A stretch of DNA of 64,000 nt from Agrostemma githago (GCA_958450325.1 OY288250.1:42630683-42694682), one strand, 5' to 3'; numbered from the stretch's first letter, positions 40,740 through 53,717 are shown. Numbers and translations: made by a program. The notes: generated by a model from the sequence alone, not told the origin.

Positions 40740-43650
40740 ACCCTTACTCGCCCTCGAGTAACCACATACTAATTACTAAACTATCCGAGCGGGTATTAGC
40801 GCACCCTACGCCCCTTCAACTCACGCGAGTACACTTAGAGGAGAAGTGCACCCCGCAAGGCAAGTCGGGTCTTGCGACAAAACTGTGGATGCAACCGGAC
40901 AACAAACACACAAACACACAAACAAGCACATAATCGGTTGTACCCAAAAGAAAAACAAATACCGCTTCCCTCAAAAAGCGGTGAATAAAACACCGGTTTA
41001 GGACTCGAAGTAAGTGACAACGTTCCCAAGCTAGCAATACAAACCAAGGTGAACTAAACCCTAATAGTATGACGATCGAGCAATAAAAACGTTGGTAACT
41101 TACCTAGGTCCTCCTAACTTTCTAAAAACGTACTACGGGACGATCGGCGGAAGGTGAAGAACCACGGCGTTAGTCGACACTGTAGGTAAGTGAGACCCCG
41201 CCCCTTTTAGCGTGAGCCAAGAGGGTTGTTCCGTGTCCAAAACCGCCTAACTAGTCTAAGTAAAAAGGTGGAAAACATGAAAAATGAGGGAAGACCGACT
41301 AATGCCGCTATCATCCTTCCTCGGGACTCGGTCCTTTGGTAGGCACTTCACGGCAAAAGTCGGAAAAAGGCTTATTTTTGTGAGGATTTCTTTTTGTGAG
41401 ACGGGTTTTCTTTTGGCATTTTCTTTTTTTCGACGTTTTGATTTGTTTGTTGCCATGCCATTTCTTTTTCTTCTTTTCTATTTTCTTTTTGGCTTTTGTG
41501 CCTTTTCTTTTTCTTCATTCTTTTCTTTCTTTCATTCTTTTTCTTTCTTTTTCTTTTCTTTGCCCTTTTTGGCAAGATTTGGCTTTTTGGCATTTCATTG
41601 TGTAACGAGAAAGAGAGAATCAACAATTTGCAATTTATTGTGTGGAGATGTGTAGGAGGTAGGTGAATGGGTAAGTCGGGACGGCGCCTTCCCTTCAAAC
41701 CCACAAAAAGGGGAGAACTTGGACTAATCAAACAATCCCAAACACGGTCACCTAAGGGACGAGACTCGGTAACCAAGGCCTTTTCACACCGTGGGTGGTC
41801 ATAATGGTCAAAACGCAAATCCCGTAGTAAATCCCTAGTAAGCTAGGTGGACTCAAGGTAAAGGACCAACGAAATCATTGATTTAGGGTCATTCTACTAG
41901 ACCAAAGTCCAAAACTCGATTTATACAACTAGGAAGGGAAAATAGACACTCACACTCTAGCCTCTAAACCGGGTTTTCGAAAACATTTTACGCACAAGAC
42001 ACAACTACACACAAAACAAAGATACAACGAAAACGAACGAAAGAAAAAGAAGCAAAAGCAACAAAACAAAAATAAAACAAAACGAACACATACAAAACAC
42101 AAACACCACCCCGAATTTCCAAAGAAGTCACCAAATCAACCACACATATGTACAAGCTCCACCCGAGCACACCACATCATAATCTCCTCCAAACTCCGCA
42201 AGAGACAAAGAAGGAAAAAGGGATAGAAGATGTTACCGGACATCATGAAAGCTCTCCAAAATTAGCGGCGATTTAAGCAACCTATAAGGAAAAGAGGGCA
42301 AACACACAAAACAAAACAAATACACGACACAAAGACACAAAAGGAAGACACAAAAAAGAAAAATATTTTTGATTTTTGTGAATTTTGTTTTCAAAGTTTT
42401 ATGGTTTTTGAAGATTTTTTTCGAAAAAACTAAGAAAATAAACTAAACTATATTAGAATATCGCTCCCCCACACTTAAATCGAGCCATGTCCTCATGCTC
42501 GATCGTAGGGTGCGGAGAGACAAAAGAAAGAAAAAGAAACTACGAAAATAAAACTAAAAATCAAAAAATAAAGTGAAGAAAAGGTAGAAGGTGTCCGGCC
42601 CGGGTGTAGTCAAGTCACCATGGGCCGAGACGAGAAAGAGATATGGATGGGGGAAGAAAATAAAAAGAAGGAAATAAAAGGAAATGGGAGGGGAGGGCTA
42701 GGTGTAATCAAGTCACCTAGCCCGGATTCCGCCTAAATCCGCCTAAATCCTCAAAAAGAATGAGTGAAAAACTTGTAAAATTTGGATTTTGAAAATGACT
42801 CTCGATGTAGTCACATCATCGAGAGTCGGGAGCAACAACTACCGAGGCCTCGAAGGCCACTAAGATACCATGACTCAAGGGGAAGAGAATAAACAAAGGA
42901 AAACAAGCAATAAAAGACGGAAAAGTAAGGGTAGTTACCGAAACCAATCGGCTAGTAACTCACTCGCTCCATCGTCTCAATGATCATTATAGGCACAAAG
43001 CTTGTCTTCATCATTGCTATTCCTCTTCATTCTCGATAATACCGCATGGTTGAGGTGGTTGGGTGGGGGTATACAATGGTTGGGTGGACTCAAACGTCAA
43101 AGAAGAGGCCAAAAGAGGAGAAAGGGACCATCCCGGTCGGGATGGATGGTCCCAGTCGGGATGCCCAAACCGTCCCGGTCGGGATGCCCTCATCCCGGTC
43201 CGGATGGACCTCCAGCAAGCACGAAAATGTGCACCTCCATCCCAATCGAGATGGCTCCTTCTCGGTCGGGATGCCGCACCCTTCCTGGTCGGGAAACCTC
43301 TTCCCGGTCGGGATGGGTCTTCTTGACCTTCCACAAACCCAAAAGCTTACTCCAAGCTTCAAAAACCGACTCCCTAACTCACAATCCAAGCTCTATCATC
43401 AACCATTCCTCTCTAGGAGTTACCTTCACTTCACCTATCACAATAAACTCAAGATACACATCAAATTCACTCCCTCACATCGCTCATCAAAATACCAAAA
43501 CAATTACAAGAATTCCACAAAAACAAACAAATCCAAGAAACAAAACTACACAAATACAAACACAAGTATTCTAAAGAAGAGGAGAGGGGAATATACAACA
43601 TGATGGTTCTTTAGGAACTCCGTCAAACCGAGGATGGTGGACTCCATTTT
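40740..43650 (-). other. B long 3' non-coding interior
   Basis: About 2.9 kb between the ORF and the 3' LTR is largely shared with C 49323-52238. It contains a 190-bp purine-rich tract on the coding strand (41390-41580, TTTCTTTTTC on +), a second polypurine-like GCTCCCCCACACTTAAAT at 42463 and a palindrome cluster at 43129-43310. Open frames on + at 43002-43603 are by-products of the palindrome cluster. Confidence 0.65.
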
Positions 43651-44946
43651 TCAACCATAGCACTCAAGGGCATGGAGGAGCAAGTCGAACGCGCTATCGA
43701 CATCATAGTGAAGGCCCAAGAAGCGCTCGAGCTTAACCGACCTCCACGGCCTCCAAGGAGGAGGCAAGAAGTAGGATTCCCAAGACCCAAAATCATCTTC
43801 CAAGTAGTCTGCGGGGTCTATCCATCCTACGAGCTTCACCGACCTCTTCCTCCCTAAGCATTGCCTCCAATCACAAGCAAGCTTCATCTCCAAGAAACAA
43901 GGCACAAAAAGCGGTTTTGGCCTCACTTCCTCGTTGCACACCCCCACACTTGCCTCAAGTTGTGGTCCCCCATCTTCATCACTCGGCCCCACATCATCTT
44001 GGAGGAGAGGATCGAAACTTCTACCGGCGGTTTCAATCTCCTCCAAGTCATTGCTTGGTTCACTAGCTAGGGGCTCTTGATGCTTATCCACATTCTCGGA
44101 CAAGGGCAACTCGAGGCTAACAATTTCACCCAACATCCTCACAAACACTACCAACCCATCCAACTCACTATCCTCCTCCAATTCCTCACCAATGTTGCCT
44201 TCACCAAGGGTCATCTCCTCATTCGTCTCTTTTTGGGTAGACGATTGAGGTTCTTCAAAGCAAATCTCTCTATCAAAGGGAACTACATCGGCGGCTTCGT
44301 GATTAGGTTTCTCCTCTCTCTCAAGTGGGCACCCTTCATCTAATCGAGCATCCCTCGCCTCGTTTGCCCTTCGAAGTTGGACCCATAATTCATTTTGTTG
44401 TTTTTGAATTTGGGTGGCCATTCCTTGGTTGCTATTTTGCAATTGAAGAAGCGATTGAAACTCCTCCATGTCGGGCAATTTGTGATCATTGGGGTCTTGT
44501 AAAGCACCTTGATAATCTTGATGATGCCCAAGGGGTGGGGCATCATATTGTTGGTAGCAAGGTTGGGGTGATTGGTAGTATTGTGGGTCATGGGGTTCAT
44601 ATTGTGGTTGGGGTGGAGGGTAATATTGTGGGTTTTGGGGGTATTGGCTTCCATAAGGTGAATCTTGATTGAACATGGTGGGTTCACAATTATAGCTCGA
44701 GTAATAGCCACCATGGTCGTAGGAGTGATAATCATTCACTTGTTGGTAGCCATTTTCATAATCTTGAAGATCGTACCCGTCTTGATTACCCAAAGAAGCT
44801 TGATAGTGGTAGGGGGACATCATGTCATACCCTTGGTTCATGGAAGAAGAGTGGTAGCTCATATCGGCTCCCGAGTGTGTAGAGTTTAGATCAAACCCCA
44901 TGCTTGCTCGAAAATCGTAGCTCATACCCGGTTGGAAACTACTCAT
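43651..44946 (-). CDS. B internal ORF: Tyr/Gln/Pro-rich protein derived from a gag linker
   Basis: This is a 431-residue frame from ATG 44946 (MSSFQPGMSY). Residues ~45-150 are rich in Tyr, Gln and Pro (YYPPPQPQYEPHDPQYY). A segment IQKQQNELWVQLRRANEARDARLDE resembles, in part, the C linker between Gag knuckle and protease (FTYIQGENATRDARM). The rest is acidic. The end AFDLLLHALECYG resembles the C element's AFDLFLRALDGDG. So the frame seems to be a fused remnant of the gag linker and the terminal pol segment, with the capsid and protease removed. It is open without stops. I recognise no enzymatic domain; whether it is made is unknown. Confidence 0.6.
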   Translation of the reverse strand: MSSFQPGMSYDFRASMGFDLNSTHSGADMSYHSSSMNQGYDMMSPYHYQASLGNQDGYDLQDYENGYQQVNDYHSYDHGGYYSSYNCEPTMFNQDSPYGSQYPQNPQYYPPPQPQYEPHDPQYYQSPQPCYQQYDAPPLGHHQDYQGALQDPNDHKLPDMEEFQSLLQLQNSNQGMATQIQKQQNELWVQLRRANEARDARLDEGCPLEREEKPNHEAADVVPFDREICFEEPQSSTQKETNEEMTLGEGNIGEELEEDSELDGLVVFVRMLGEIVSLELPLSENVDKHQEPLASEPSNDLEEIETAGRSFDPLLQDDVGPSDEDGGPQLEASVGVCNEEVRPKPLFVPCFLEMKLACDWRQCLGRKRSVKLVGWIDPADYLEDDFGSWESYFLPPPWRPWRSVKLERFLGLHYDVDSAFDLLLHALECYG

Positions 44947-45177
44947 TCTAGCAACCGTCCGTTTAAGCGGCTCTGAGTTGCAAGAAGAAGATAATCACCA
45001 CCTCTAAGCACAAACTGTAGACTAAGAACAAACGTGAGAAGCCTAGTGCTTTTTGGGCACTAGACAAGAGAGAAATAAACTTCACACACACAAGAAGCAA
45101 GGTAACAAAAAGAAAAAAAAAACACAAACACAAAGACAAAGTCGAGTAACTAGGAAAACAAAGTCCAAACTAGCACC

Positions 45178-45196
45178 GTCCCCGGCAACGGCGCCA
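45178..45196 (-). other. B primer binding site (tRNA-Asp type)
   Basis: GTCCCCGGCAACGGCGCCA on + is the complement of TGGCGCCGTTGCCGGGGAC, the usual Athila site matching the tRNA-Asp 3' end. It lies three bases inside the LTR. Confidence 0.85.
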
Positions 45197-45199
45197 AAT

Positions 45200-46817
45200 T
45201 GATGGGAGGGATTTGTCGTGGAATCCCAACCGTCAATAATATAACCGGCTATTCCTAACTAGAGTAGATAGGGCAAGTCGGGTCGAATCCACGGGGACGG
45301 TAATGTATAGCCTAGACTAAGGTCACCCGATTACTAGACTAAGTCAACGAACTAAGCTAAACAATAATGATGAGAAGGGGAGAAAGCTAGACTAAGACTA
45401 TGGCTAAGGAGACGGAGAAAACAACTAAGGAGAACGGGCTAGGATTAGGTCGGGGTCAAAGGGGTAACGGAATGGTCAAGGGAGAACTAGAGTGAAGGAG
45501 GTAGTAGGGTGATCTAGGTTGGTCCGGGCTCTCGCAACTTAGACCCACCTAGAGGTTCCACCTAGAACCCATCTCAGCGACACACATGACAAACGGGGTT
45601 CTAGCGCGCTATGGTGGCCTAGGTCGCATCCGGGCTCTCGCTACTCCTCACCGGGCTCTCGCAACTTAGTGAGGGAACCAAACCCACAAACAAACTATCA
45701 CCCAAAAGAGAAAGGCAAGAAAAACAAGCATTCGCAACTACTTAGTCAATCAAGCATTTCAACAAACATGTGATGTGCACCAAACCAAGAGGAAACCCAA
45801 ATCTTCCACCGACATCTCTAACAATCCCTTAATCTTTCAATTAACACCCTAATCACCTTACTAACCCTAGCAAGAACACTACTCTAACATAATCAAACTA
45901 ATACTAACAAGAAATAAAGGAATCAACACAAGAAACAAAACAAACATAAACAAACTAGTGAAAACAATAAACAAAAATCAAAGATTAAAACTTGGATGAA
46001 TAAACAAGATAAAGAGTAAAAAGGAAGAGAAGATTATACCATACTAACAAGAGAATGAAAAGGAGAACACTTGCATAGAAGATAACCCAAATTCATCCAC
46101 CAAGGTTGTCAATCTTGGATGGATTCTTCAAGAGATCCAATAATACAAGAGTAAACTAAGATTAACCACTAATTACCGACTAATCTACACTAATCTAATC
46201 TAATCTAACCTAAAGTAGTCTAGGGTTTTTGGAGAGGCGAAGAATATAACATAAGATTCAAGGGAAGAGTATATATAGGGTTACAAATGGAAGGGAGAAG
46301 AAAAGCAATGAAGGCGGGCTGCAGCACCCCCGTCCCGGCCGAGACGAGGTGGTCTCGATCGGGATAGGGTCCGTCCCGGCCGGGAAGAGTTGCTCCCGGT
46401 CGGGAAGGACCCACAGTAGCGTCTTCTTCATTTGCTTCCTCATCCCGGACGGGATGAGGCCATACCCGTTCGGGATGAGCCTTGTAGGCCTCCAATATGA
46501 ACTTTTTGGTCCCTCCTTGCTTCTCATGGGCTTCCCATTGATTCTCGGGACTCGGGATCGTGTCTCGGAGGCTCGGGATTGGGTCCCAAGGTCTCAGGGT
46601 CGACTCCAAGGCATCGAGTGATCGATCCTTAGCTTCGTTGGCTCCAAAAAGTGTATGTATCGAGTCGGAATGGCTCCAACTCTTCATGAACGGTCTCGGA
46701 AACCTGAAACGAGCTAAAGGAAGCATAAGAAGCCCCTAAACCGCTCCCAAGGAGCGATTCTACAAGGAAAATGGGACCAAAACACTACAAAATAGGCACT
46801 ACAAACCACACTTATCA
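45200..46817 (-). mobile_element. B 5' LTR (1618 bp)
   Basis: Near-identical to 39093-40724, but it lacks 20 bp (TAAACCGACC...) around 45646 that the left copy and the copy at 56191-57478 keep. It has its own palindrome array (46330-46480) upstream of TATATATA near 46270. Confidence 0.87.
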
Positions 46818-47747
46818 GTCTGTCTCATGCAGAGACAGATCGAATGGTGCGGGGAAATACTGTTTCCCTTTTCAACTTGGCTGACAAGTTTATGAACCTC
46901 CAAGACGTGAGGATCACTGCTGCCCATAGGCGTAGGGCTTTTGCCTTTTGCATGCTGCACCGCTACGTCTTTGAGGGGATGATGAATGTTGACTCGTGCC
47001 TGGGTCAAATCAGGCTGATTGGTGTGGTTGACCAGATGGAGACTGGCCATAGCCCTGCTTGGCTAGCCACCGGGGAGATCATCATGGGTCTGGATGCTAG
47101 GCGTCTTGACCCGGACCGACAGCTGACGGGGAGTACCCGTATTCTGCTGACGGGGACTCGAGGAGGCGATGTATAAGCTCGAGTCATCATATAAACCGAG
47201 CTTAATGGGATGAGGAGCTAGTGTTCCATGGTGGTCCTTTGATTAGGTGGACCGTCGCTTGGTGGTTCCTTTCGAAGTTGACTGGATAGGCCAAGAGAGA
47301 CCAAACCCGCTACCTGGTGATTCTGTCCCTCGACTGGACAGTTCACATTTACCCGGACAGCCTTCTGAGGCAGTTCGGTTAGTACCAGCGCATTCCTAAG
47401 ACTGAAGCCATCATTAGCGTCTGGCTCCAATTGACGGACGCTATGTGCAACACTTGGTTGCAGAGGTGGTTTACCCGTCCCATGTGGACCATACCCAGCC
47501 CTTGCCAATCCGCTTGAGTTTCATGGGCTTACCAGAAGTGGACTTCCGAGGAGTCCGAGGAGGCTCGCAAAGCTTTGAAGGTTGATGAGGCTTTCGAATT
47601 GGTTCGCCGGGAGACGACGAAAGACAACAGGGGTTTCTTCGACGAGGGAGACACTCCTGCTACTTTAATCCAATTGGAATCGGGTCTTAAGTCACAAACT
47701 AAGACTCGATCTAAGGATGTCGGTACTAGCAGCGCGCGGGGGTAGTC
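46818..47747 (+). pseudogene. R3 aORF middle part, copy 1 (intron region deleted)
   Basis: It continues exon 1 in frame (SHAE...RMVRGNTVSLFNLADKF, RRAFAFCMLH) to STRIL at 47150. About 290 bp covering the intron and the start of exon 2 is then replaced by the 12 bases CTGACGGGGACT, a near copy of CTGACGGGGAGT 27 bp before. Exon 2 sequence resumes out of context and runs to the C insertion. Further stops are present. It is not functional. Confidence 0.8.
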
Positions 47748-49307
47748 TGATGGTAGGGATTCGTCACGTCCCTAGCCGATCAATAAACTACCGATTACAC
47801 CTAGTGGGTAGCTAGGGTAAGCCGGGATCGTATCCACGAGGACAGTAAGGCGAGGTTTAGACTATGTCGGCCTACAAACGAGACTATGCTACCAAACAAA
47901 CACAAAGGAACGATAAATGGAAAACTATGGTGGAGGAGAAGTATGACTAAGCTAATGATCGAACTAACAAATAAACTAGAGTAAACTATGACTAACTAAG
48001 GAGGTGAACTCAAATATGGAAGGAAGTGAGGTAGGTCGGGTTCATAGGAATAGAAGGGTAATTGGGGTGATCAAGGGTATAGGTGTCTCCTAGTCACTAG
48101 AGTCGGTCCGGGCTCTCGCAACTTAGACCGATGTCAAGGTGGGTCCGGGCTCTCGCAACTTAGACCCTAGTCCGCGCTCTCGCGACTAAACTATTCTTAA
48201 CATTTCCATATCATAGACAAACAATGAGAAGATGAGCACAAGTATGGGAAGCATGGCCACTACAACTCATACAAGCATATCAACAAACACATAGAGTGCC
48301 CACAATGTGACTAACAACATAGATGTAACCTTTTCCCCTTAATCAACCCTAATCATCCATAATCTACCCCTAATCCCCCTACTAACCCCACAAGATTACT
48401 ACTCACTCATTATCAAATTACCCATAACATAACAAGAGAAAACAAACTAAACATCCAAGCATTCAATATGAACAACTAACAACAATAACAATATAAAAAG
48501 ATGAAACTAGATTGAATAAACAAAGAACAAGAGTAGAGATGATTATACCAACACTAGGATGAAGAAAAGATGAAAACATGTACTAATGAGAAACCCAAAT
48601 ACAATCCCAAGGTTGTCAAGCTTGGAACAATCTTCAAGAATCCCTTAATCCAAGACTAATTACAATAATTATCTAAAGATTAAAGAGGGAATTAAACTAA
48701 TGAGAGCAGCACTAATCTAGGGTTTTGAATGTTAATGGAGGCTTAAACTAGTCTAGGGTATGATAAGATCTCTTAACATTACAAGAAGGGAGTATATATA
48801 TGGGTACAAGAATGAGGGGAAGAAAGAAAAGAGGGCGTGCAGCAGCAGCACGGTCCCGACCGGGACGGATCATCCCAACCGGGACGAGCTGCCATCCCGA
48901 CCGGGAAGGACCCACAGTAGCCATCTTCAAAGTGCACCTCATCCCGAACGGGATGAGGCCATCCCGAACGGGATGAGCCTTGTAGGCCTCCTTTAAGCAT
49001 CTTTTTGTCCCTCCTTGCCTCTCATGGGCTTCTCGTCGATTCTCGGGATCGGGTCTCGGAGGCTCGGGATTAGGTCCCAAGGTCTCGGGGTCGATTCCAA
49101 GGCGTCGAGTCATCGTTCCTTAGTTTCGTTGGCTCCAAAATGTGTATGTATTGAGTCGGAATTGCTCCAACTCTTCCAAATCGGTCTCGGGAACCTGAAA
49201 TGAACTAAAGAAAGCATAAAAAGCCCATAAACCGCTCCCAAGGAGCGATTCCACAAGGAAATGGGACCAAAACATAGTGAAAAAGGCACTACAAACTACA
49301 CTTATCA
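47748..49307 (-). mobile_element. C 3' LTR (1560 bp)
   Basis: TGATGGTAGG...CTTATCA on +. It is followed by the polypurine tract ACTCCCCCACACTTA (49308-49322). The TATA-like TATATATA near 48794 has the palindrome array upstream on the minus strand (48860-48980). Confidence 0.87.
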
Positions 49308-49322
49308 ACTCCCCCACACTTA

Positions 49323-52238
49323 ACCCTTACTCGCCCTCGAGTAAGCACATACTAACTACTACACTAGCCGAATGGGTATTAGCGCACCCTACGCCCTTTC
49401 AACTCACGCGAGTGCACTTAGAGGAAAAGTGCGCTCCGCAAGGCAAGTGGGGTCTTGCGACAAAACCGCGGATGCAACCGGACACAAAACACACAAACAA
49501 ACAAACACAAAAACAAACACTTAGACGGTCGCACCCAAAACAAAAGAAATACCGCTTCCCTCTAAAAGCGGTGAATGAAACACCGGTTTAGGACTCGAGG
49601 TAAGTGACAACGTTCCCAAGCTAGCAATACAAACCAAGGTTGACTAAACCCTAATAGTATGACGATAAAGCAACAAAAACGTTGGTAACTTACCTAGGTC
49701 CTCCCAACATTCTAAAAACGTACTACGGGACGATCGGCGGAGTGGAAAAGTGAAGAACCACGGTGTTAGTCGACACTGTAGGTAAGTGAGACCCCGCCCC
49801 TTTTAGCGTTAGCCAAGAGGGTCGTCCCGTGTCCAAAACCGCCTAACTAGTCCAAGTAAAAAGGTGGAAAACATGCAAAATGAGGGAAGACCGACTAATG
49901 CCGCTATCATCCTTCCTCGGGACTTGGTCCTTTGGTAGGCTCTTCACGGCAAAAGTCGGAAAAAGGCTTATTTTTGTGGGGATTTCTTTTTGTGAGACGG
50001 GTTTTCTTTTGGCATTTCCTTTCTTTTTGACATATTTGCTTTGTTTTGCCATGCCATTCTTTTTCTTCTTTTCTATTTTCTTTTTGGCTTTTGTGTCTTT
50101 TCTTTTTCTTCATTTCTTTTCTTTCTTTCTTTCATTTTTCTTTCTTTCTTTTTCTTTTCTTTGCCCTTTTGGCTTGATTTGGCTTTCTTGGCAATTCTTT
50201 GGGTGATGAGAAAGAGAGAACTCAACAAATTGCATTTTATTGTGTGGATATGTGTAGGAGGTAGGGGAATGGGAGAGTCGGGGGCGCGCTTTCCCTCTTC
50301 AATCCCACAAAAAAGGGAAACTTGGACTAATCAAACAATCCTAGACATGGTTACCTAAGGGACGAGACCCGGTAACCAAGGCCTTTTCACACCGTGGGTG
50401 GTCATAATGGTCAAAAGTGCAAATCCCGTAGTAAATCCCTAGTAAGCTAGGTGGACACAAGGTAAAGGACCAACTAATTTATTGATTTAGGGTCATTCTA
50501 CTAGAGTAAAGTCCAAGTCTCGATTTATACTACTAGGAAGGGAAAGTAAGCACTCACACACTAGCCTCTAAATCGAGTTTTTGAAAACCATTTACACACA
50601 AGACTCAACAAACATAACACATTACAAGGACTCAACGAGAATGAAAGGAAAATAAACAAAAAGGCAACAAAATAAAACAAAACAAGACAAAACGAACACA
50701 TAAACAAAGCACACACCACCCCAAAATTCCAAACAAGTCATCAAAACCACCACAAGTATGTACAAGCTCCACCCGAGCACACCTCAACACAACCTTCTCC
50801 AAGCATCACAAGGAATAAAGAGGGAAAGAGGGTTAGAAGATGTTACTGGATGTCTTCAAGGCTTTCCAAACAACAGTGATTAAGCAACTTATAAGGAAAA
50901 GGGAGGCAAAACACACACAATACAAAACGAATATACGACACAAAGACACAAAAGAAAAACACACAAAAGAAAATCTTTTTTAATTTTTGTGAAGATTTTT
51001 CAAATTTTTAGGGTTTTTAAAGGTTTTTCGAAGAAGGGAAAAAATAAAACTAACTACGATAGAATATCGCTCCCCCACACTTAAACCGAGCAATGTCCTC
51101 ATATGCTCAATCGTAGTGTGCGGAGAGACAAAAGAAAAGGAAAAGAAACTTCGAAAATAAGGCTAAAAATCAAAGAATAAGGTGAAGAAAATGGTAGAAG
51201 GTGCCCGGCCGGGGTGTAATCAAGTCACCATGGGTCGAGACAAGAAAAGATATGGAAGGGGGAAGAAAATAAAAAGAAAGAAATAAAAGGAAATGGGAGG
51301 GGAGGGCTAGGTGTAATCAAGTCACCTAGCCCGGATTCCGTCCAAATCCAACAAATTCCTAGAAGGGTGAAAATCTTGTATAATTGGATTAAACAAGATA
51401 CCATGACTCAAGGGAAGGGGGCAAACAATAAAAAACAAGCGATAAAAAGACGGAAAAGTAAGGATAGTTACCCAAACCGAGCGGCTAGTAACTCACTTGC
51501 TCCATCGTCTCGATGATCATTAGAGGCTCGTTGCTCGTCTTCTCGGTTGCCATCTCGCTTCACACTTAAGAAGGACTCACGGTAGAGGTAGTAATGGTAG
51601 GGGGTGGGATTTGATGTGAGAGTCGGTGTAAAGTGGATAGGAAATGGAGTGAGGGCAAGACAATGAAGTACATGGGGCATATGATAAGGCTAGGGTAGCT
51701 AGGGAGGTTGGGAGGGGGAATAAAACGGTTGGGTGGACTCGATTTGCGACGAAGAAACACAAATGGGGAGCAGGTGCCCGTCCCGATCAGGAAGCTCGGT
51801 CCCGTTCGGGATGTCTCACCCATCCCGGTCGGGATGGACCTCCAGTGAGCTCGAATTTGGGCACCCCCATCCCGATGGGGATGACTCCTTCCCGGTCGGG
51901 ATGCCACGCCCGTCCCGGTCGGGAAACCTCTTCCCGGCCGGGATGGGTCTTCTTCAAGTTCCACAATCCCAAAAGCTTGCTCCAAGCTGCAAAAACCCGA
52001 TCCTCGTGTTTACAACCCAAACTCAATCATAGCTATTCTTCTCTAGGAATCATCCTCACTTCATACCTATCAAATAAACTCAAACACACATCAAACTCTC
52101 TCCCTCACTACGCTCATCAATTAATCCAAACGACAAGAATATCACAAAACTCAAACTAACTACAAGAAAGAGATATATACAATGAGACGGTTCTTGTGGA
52201 ACTCCGTCAAACCAAGATGGGGCACTCTTCATTCTTTT
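49323..52238 (-). other. C long 3' non-coding interior
   Basis: It parallels B 40740-43650: a purine-rich coding-strand tract at 49985-50170, GCTCCCCCACACTTAAAC at 51070, and a palindrome cluster at 51800-51943 (for example CATCCCGGTCGGGATG). No gene. Confidence 0.65.
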
Positions 52239-53717
52239 TCAACAACCATAACTAACTCCATCTCCATCGAGGGCACGTAGGAACAAGTCAAAGGCCCTAG
52301 CAAAGTCTTCAATTAGGCTCGAGATATAACCCTCCACAAACCAAGGCTCTTCATGACCTTGCATTGACGTTCCCGGGGCATCCCGATCTTCCAAGTTCAA
52401 TGGCTTGAACTTGTACTTTTGGTCTTTCGGGATATACCCGAACGTCCACCGGTCTTCATGTGGCCCCAAGGGAGGCTCATCTTGCTCCTTGTCATTGCAT
52501 TTGTCACCTAACCCATGATGTGGTCTCTCATCCTCCTCACTCTCGGAGTCATCATCCTCAAGTACATAAGATTAGTTCTTCAAGCTTTGTCCCGGTGCAC
52601 TCCCTAGACCGACATCTTTCGTGGCTTGGATCATATTGCATGACTCATCGCTAATAGGCGAAGTGTTGCATTGGAGGTCGAACACTATCTTTTCCTCGCC
52701 TAACTCAAATGTGATCCTACCATTCTTCACATCGATCATGGCACCCGCGGTGTGTAGAAATGGGCGCCCAAGAATAATGGGAGTGTTTGCATCCTCCGGC
52801 ATATCGAGCACAATGAAGTCGACCGGAATGAAGAATTTCCCTATTCGGACCGGCACATCCTCTAACATTCCCAATGGTTGGTTAAGAGACTTATCGGCCA
52901 TTTGGAGTGTAATGGACGTACATTTCAACTCCGTCATCCCTAATCGCTCACAAATGGTGTAGGGAATAATGCTCACACTCGCACCCAAATCACACATAGC
53001 TCTCTCGATCTTGTAATTGCCGATGGTGCATGGGATAGAGAAACTACCCGGGTCCTTCAACTTCGGAAGCGTGGAACCTTGAATAAGCTCGCTCACCACC
53101 CTTGTGAACGCTATTGTCTCTTCCGTGTCAATGGACCGCTTCCTAGCTAGGATCTCCCGCATGAATTTTCCATATGCCGGTATTTGGGTAAGTAACTCGG
53201 TGAATGGGACACTAACATCCAACTTCTTCACAATGTTAAGGAACTTGTCGTATTGAGTGTCCACCTTAGTCTTCATTTGCCTTGATGGGAAAGGCAACTT
53301 GATTTGGTACTTGTTTTGCTCAATAGGGGTGGACTCTTCAAAGGACACTTTCCTTTTTCCCTTGTCTTTCTCTTGAAGAGGGGGAGGGTTGTCTTCTTGG
53401 AGTTTTTCAACTTCCCATAAAACTTGCTCCTCAATTGGATTTTCATAGCTTGCATCGTCTTGTGAGGGGGGTATGACTTCTTGTCTTGGTTCTTGCTCAC
53501 TAGGGGAAAAAGGGGGTTCATAGGATGTACCTCTCCTTGTGGTGATAGCGTTTACATGCTCAAATGTCGGTGTTTCACCTTGAGAAGGTAATTGCCCCTT
53601 TTGCCTTGAGGAGCTCCCCGAAGCGAGTTGAGATACTTGAGTCTCAAGTATCTTCATACGGGCATCTCTCGTCGCGTTTTCCCCTTGAATATAAGTGAAG
53701 AGGTCATGATGGTTTCT
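52239..53717 (-). pseudogene. C protease and terminal pol remnant
   Basis: The frame opens after TGA 53718-53720 (ATRDARMKILE) and contains a retropepsin with CDLGASVSIIPYTICERLGM and ILGRPFLHTAGA; DLGAS is the active site. It stops at TAA 52572-52574, then the same frame continues through an acidic stretch to GHEEPWFVEGY and AFDLFLRALDGDG. The RT normally following protease is missing. The protease would mature Gag in virus-like particles. Confidence 0.85.

Larger units (their letters stand above)
39093..46817 (-). mobile_element. B: non-autonomous Athila-lineage element
   Basis: LTRs lie at 39093-40724 and 45200-46817, flanked by the 5-bp duplication GTCTG (39088-39092, 46818-46822). The primer site faces left from the right LTR, so the element is on the minus strand. 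The 4.5-kb interior holds one 431-codon frame but no protease, RT, RNase H or integrase. It would depend on another element for movement. Confidence 0.88.

Noticed and set aside
41284..41655. Phe-rich frame of 123 codons (also 49880-50206)
   Set aside because: It is the translation of the TTTCTTTTTC tract; composition explains it.
43002..43603. Overlapping + strand frames of 87-190 codons
   Set aside because: They lie in the palindrome cluster of element B, in three frames at once, with no domain. Palindromic CCCGGTCGGGATG units avoid stops by composition. The same is true at 51733-52159, 46349-46621 and 57010-57282.
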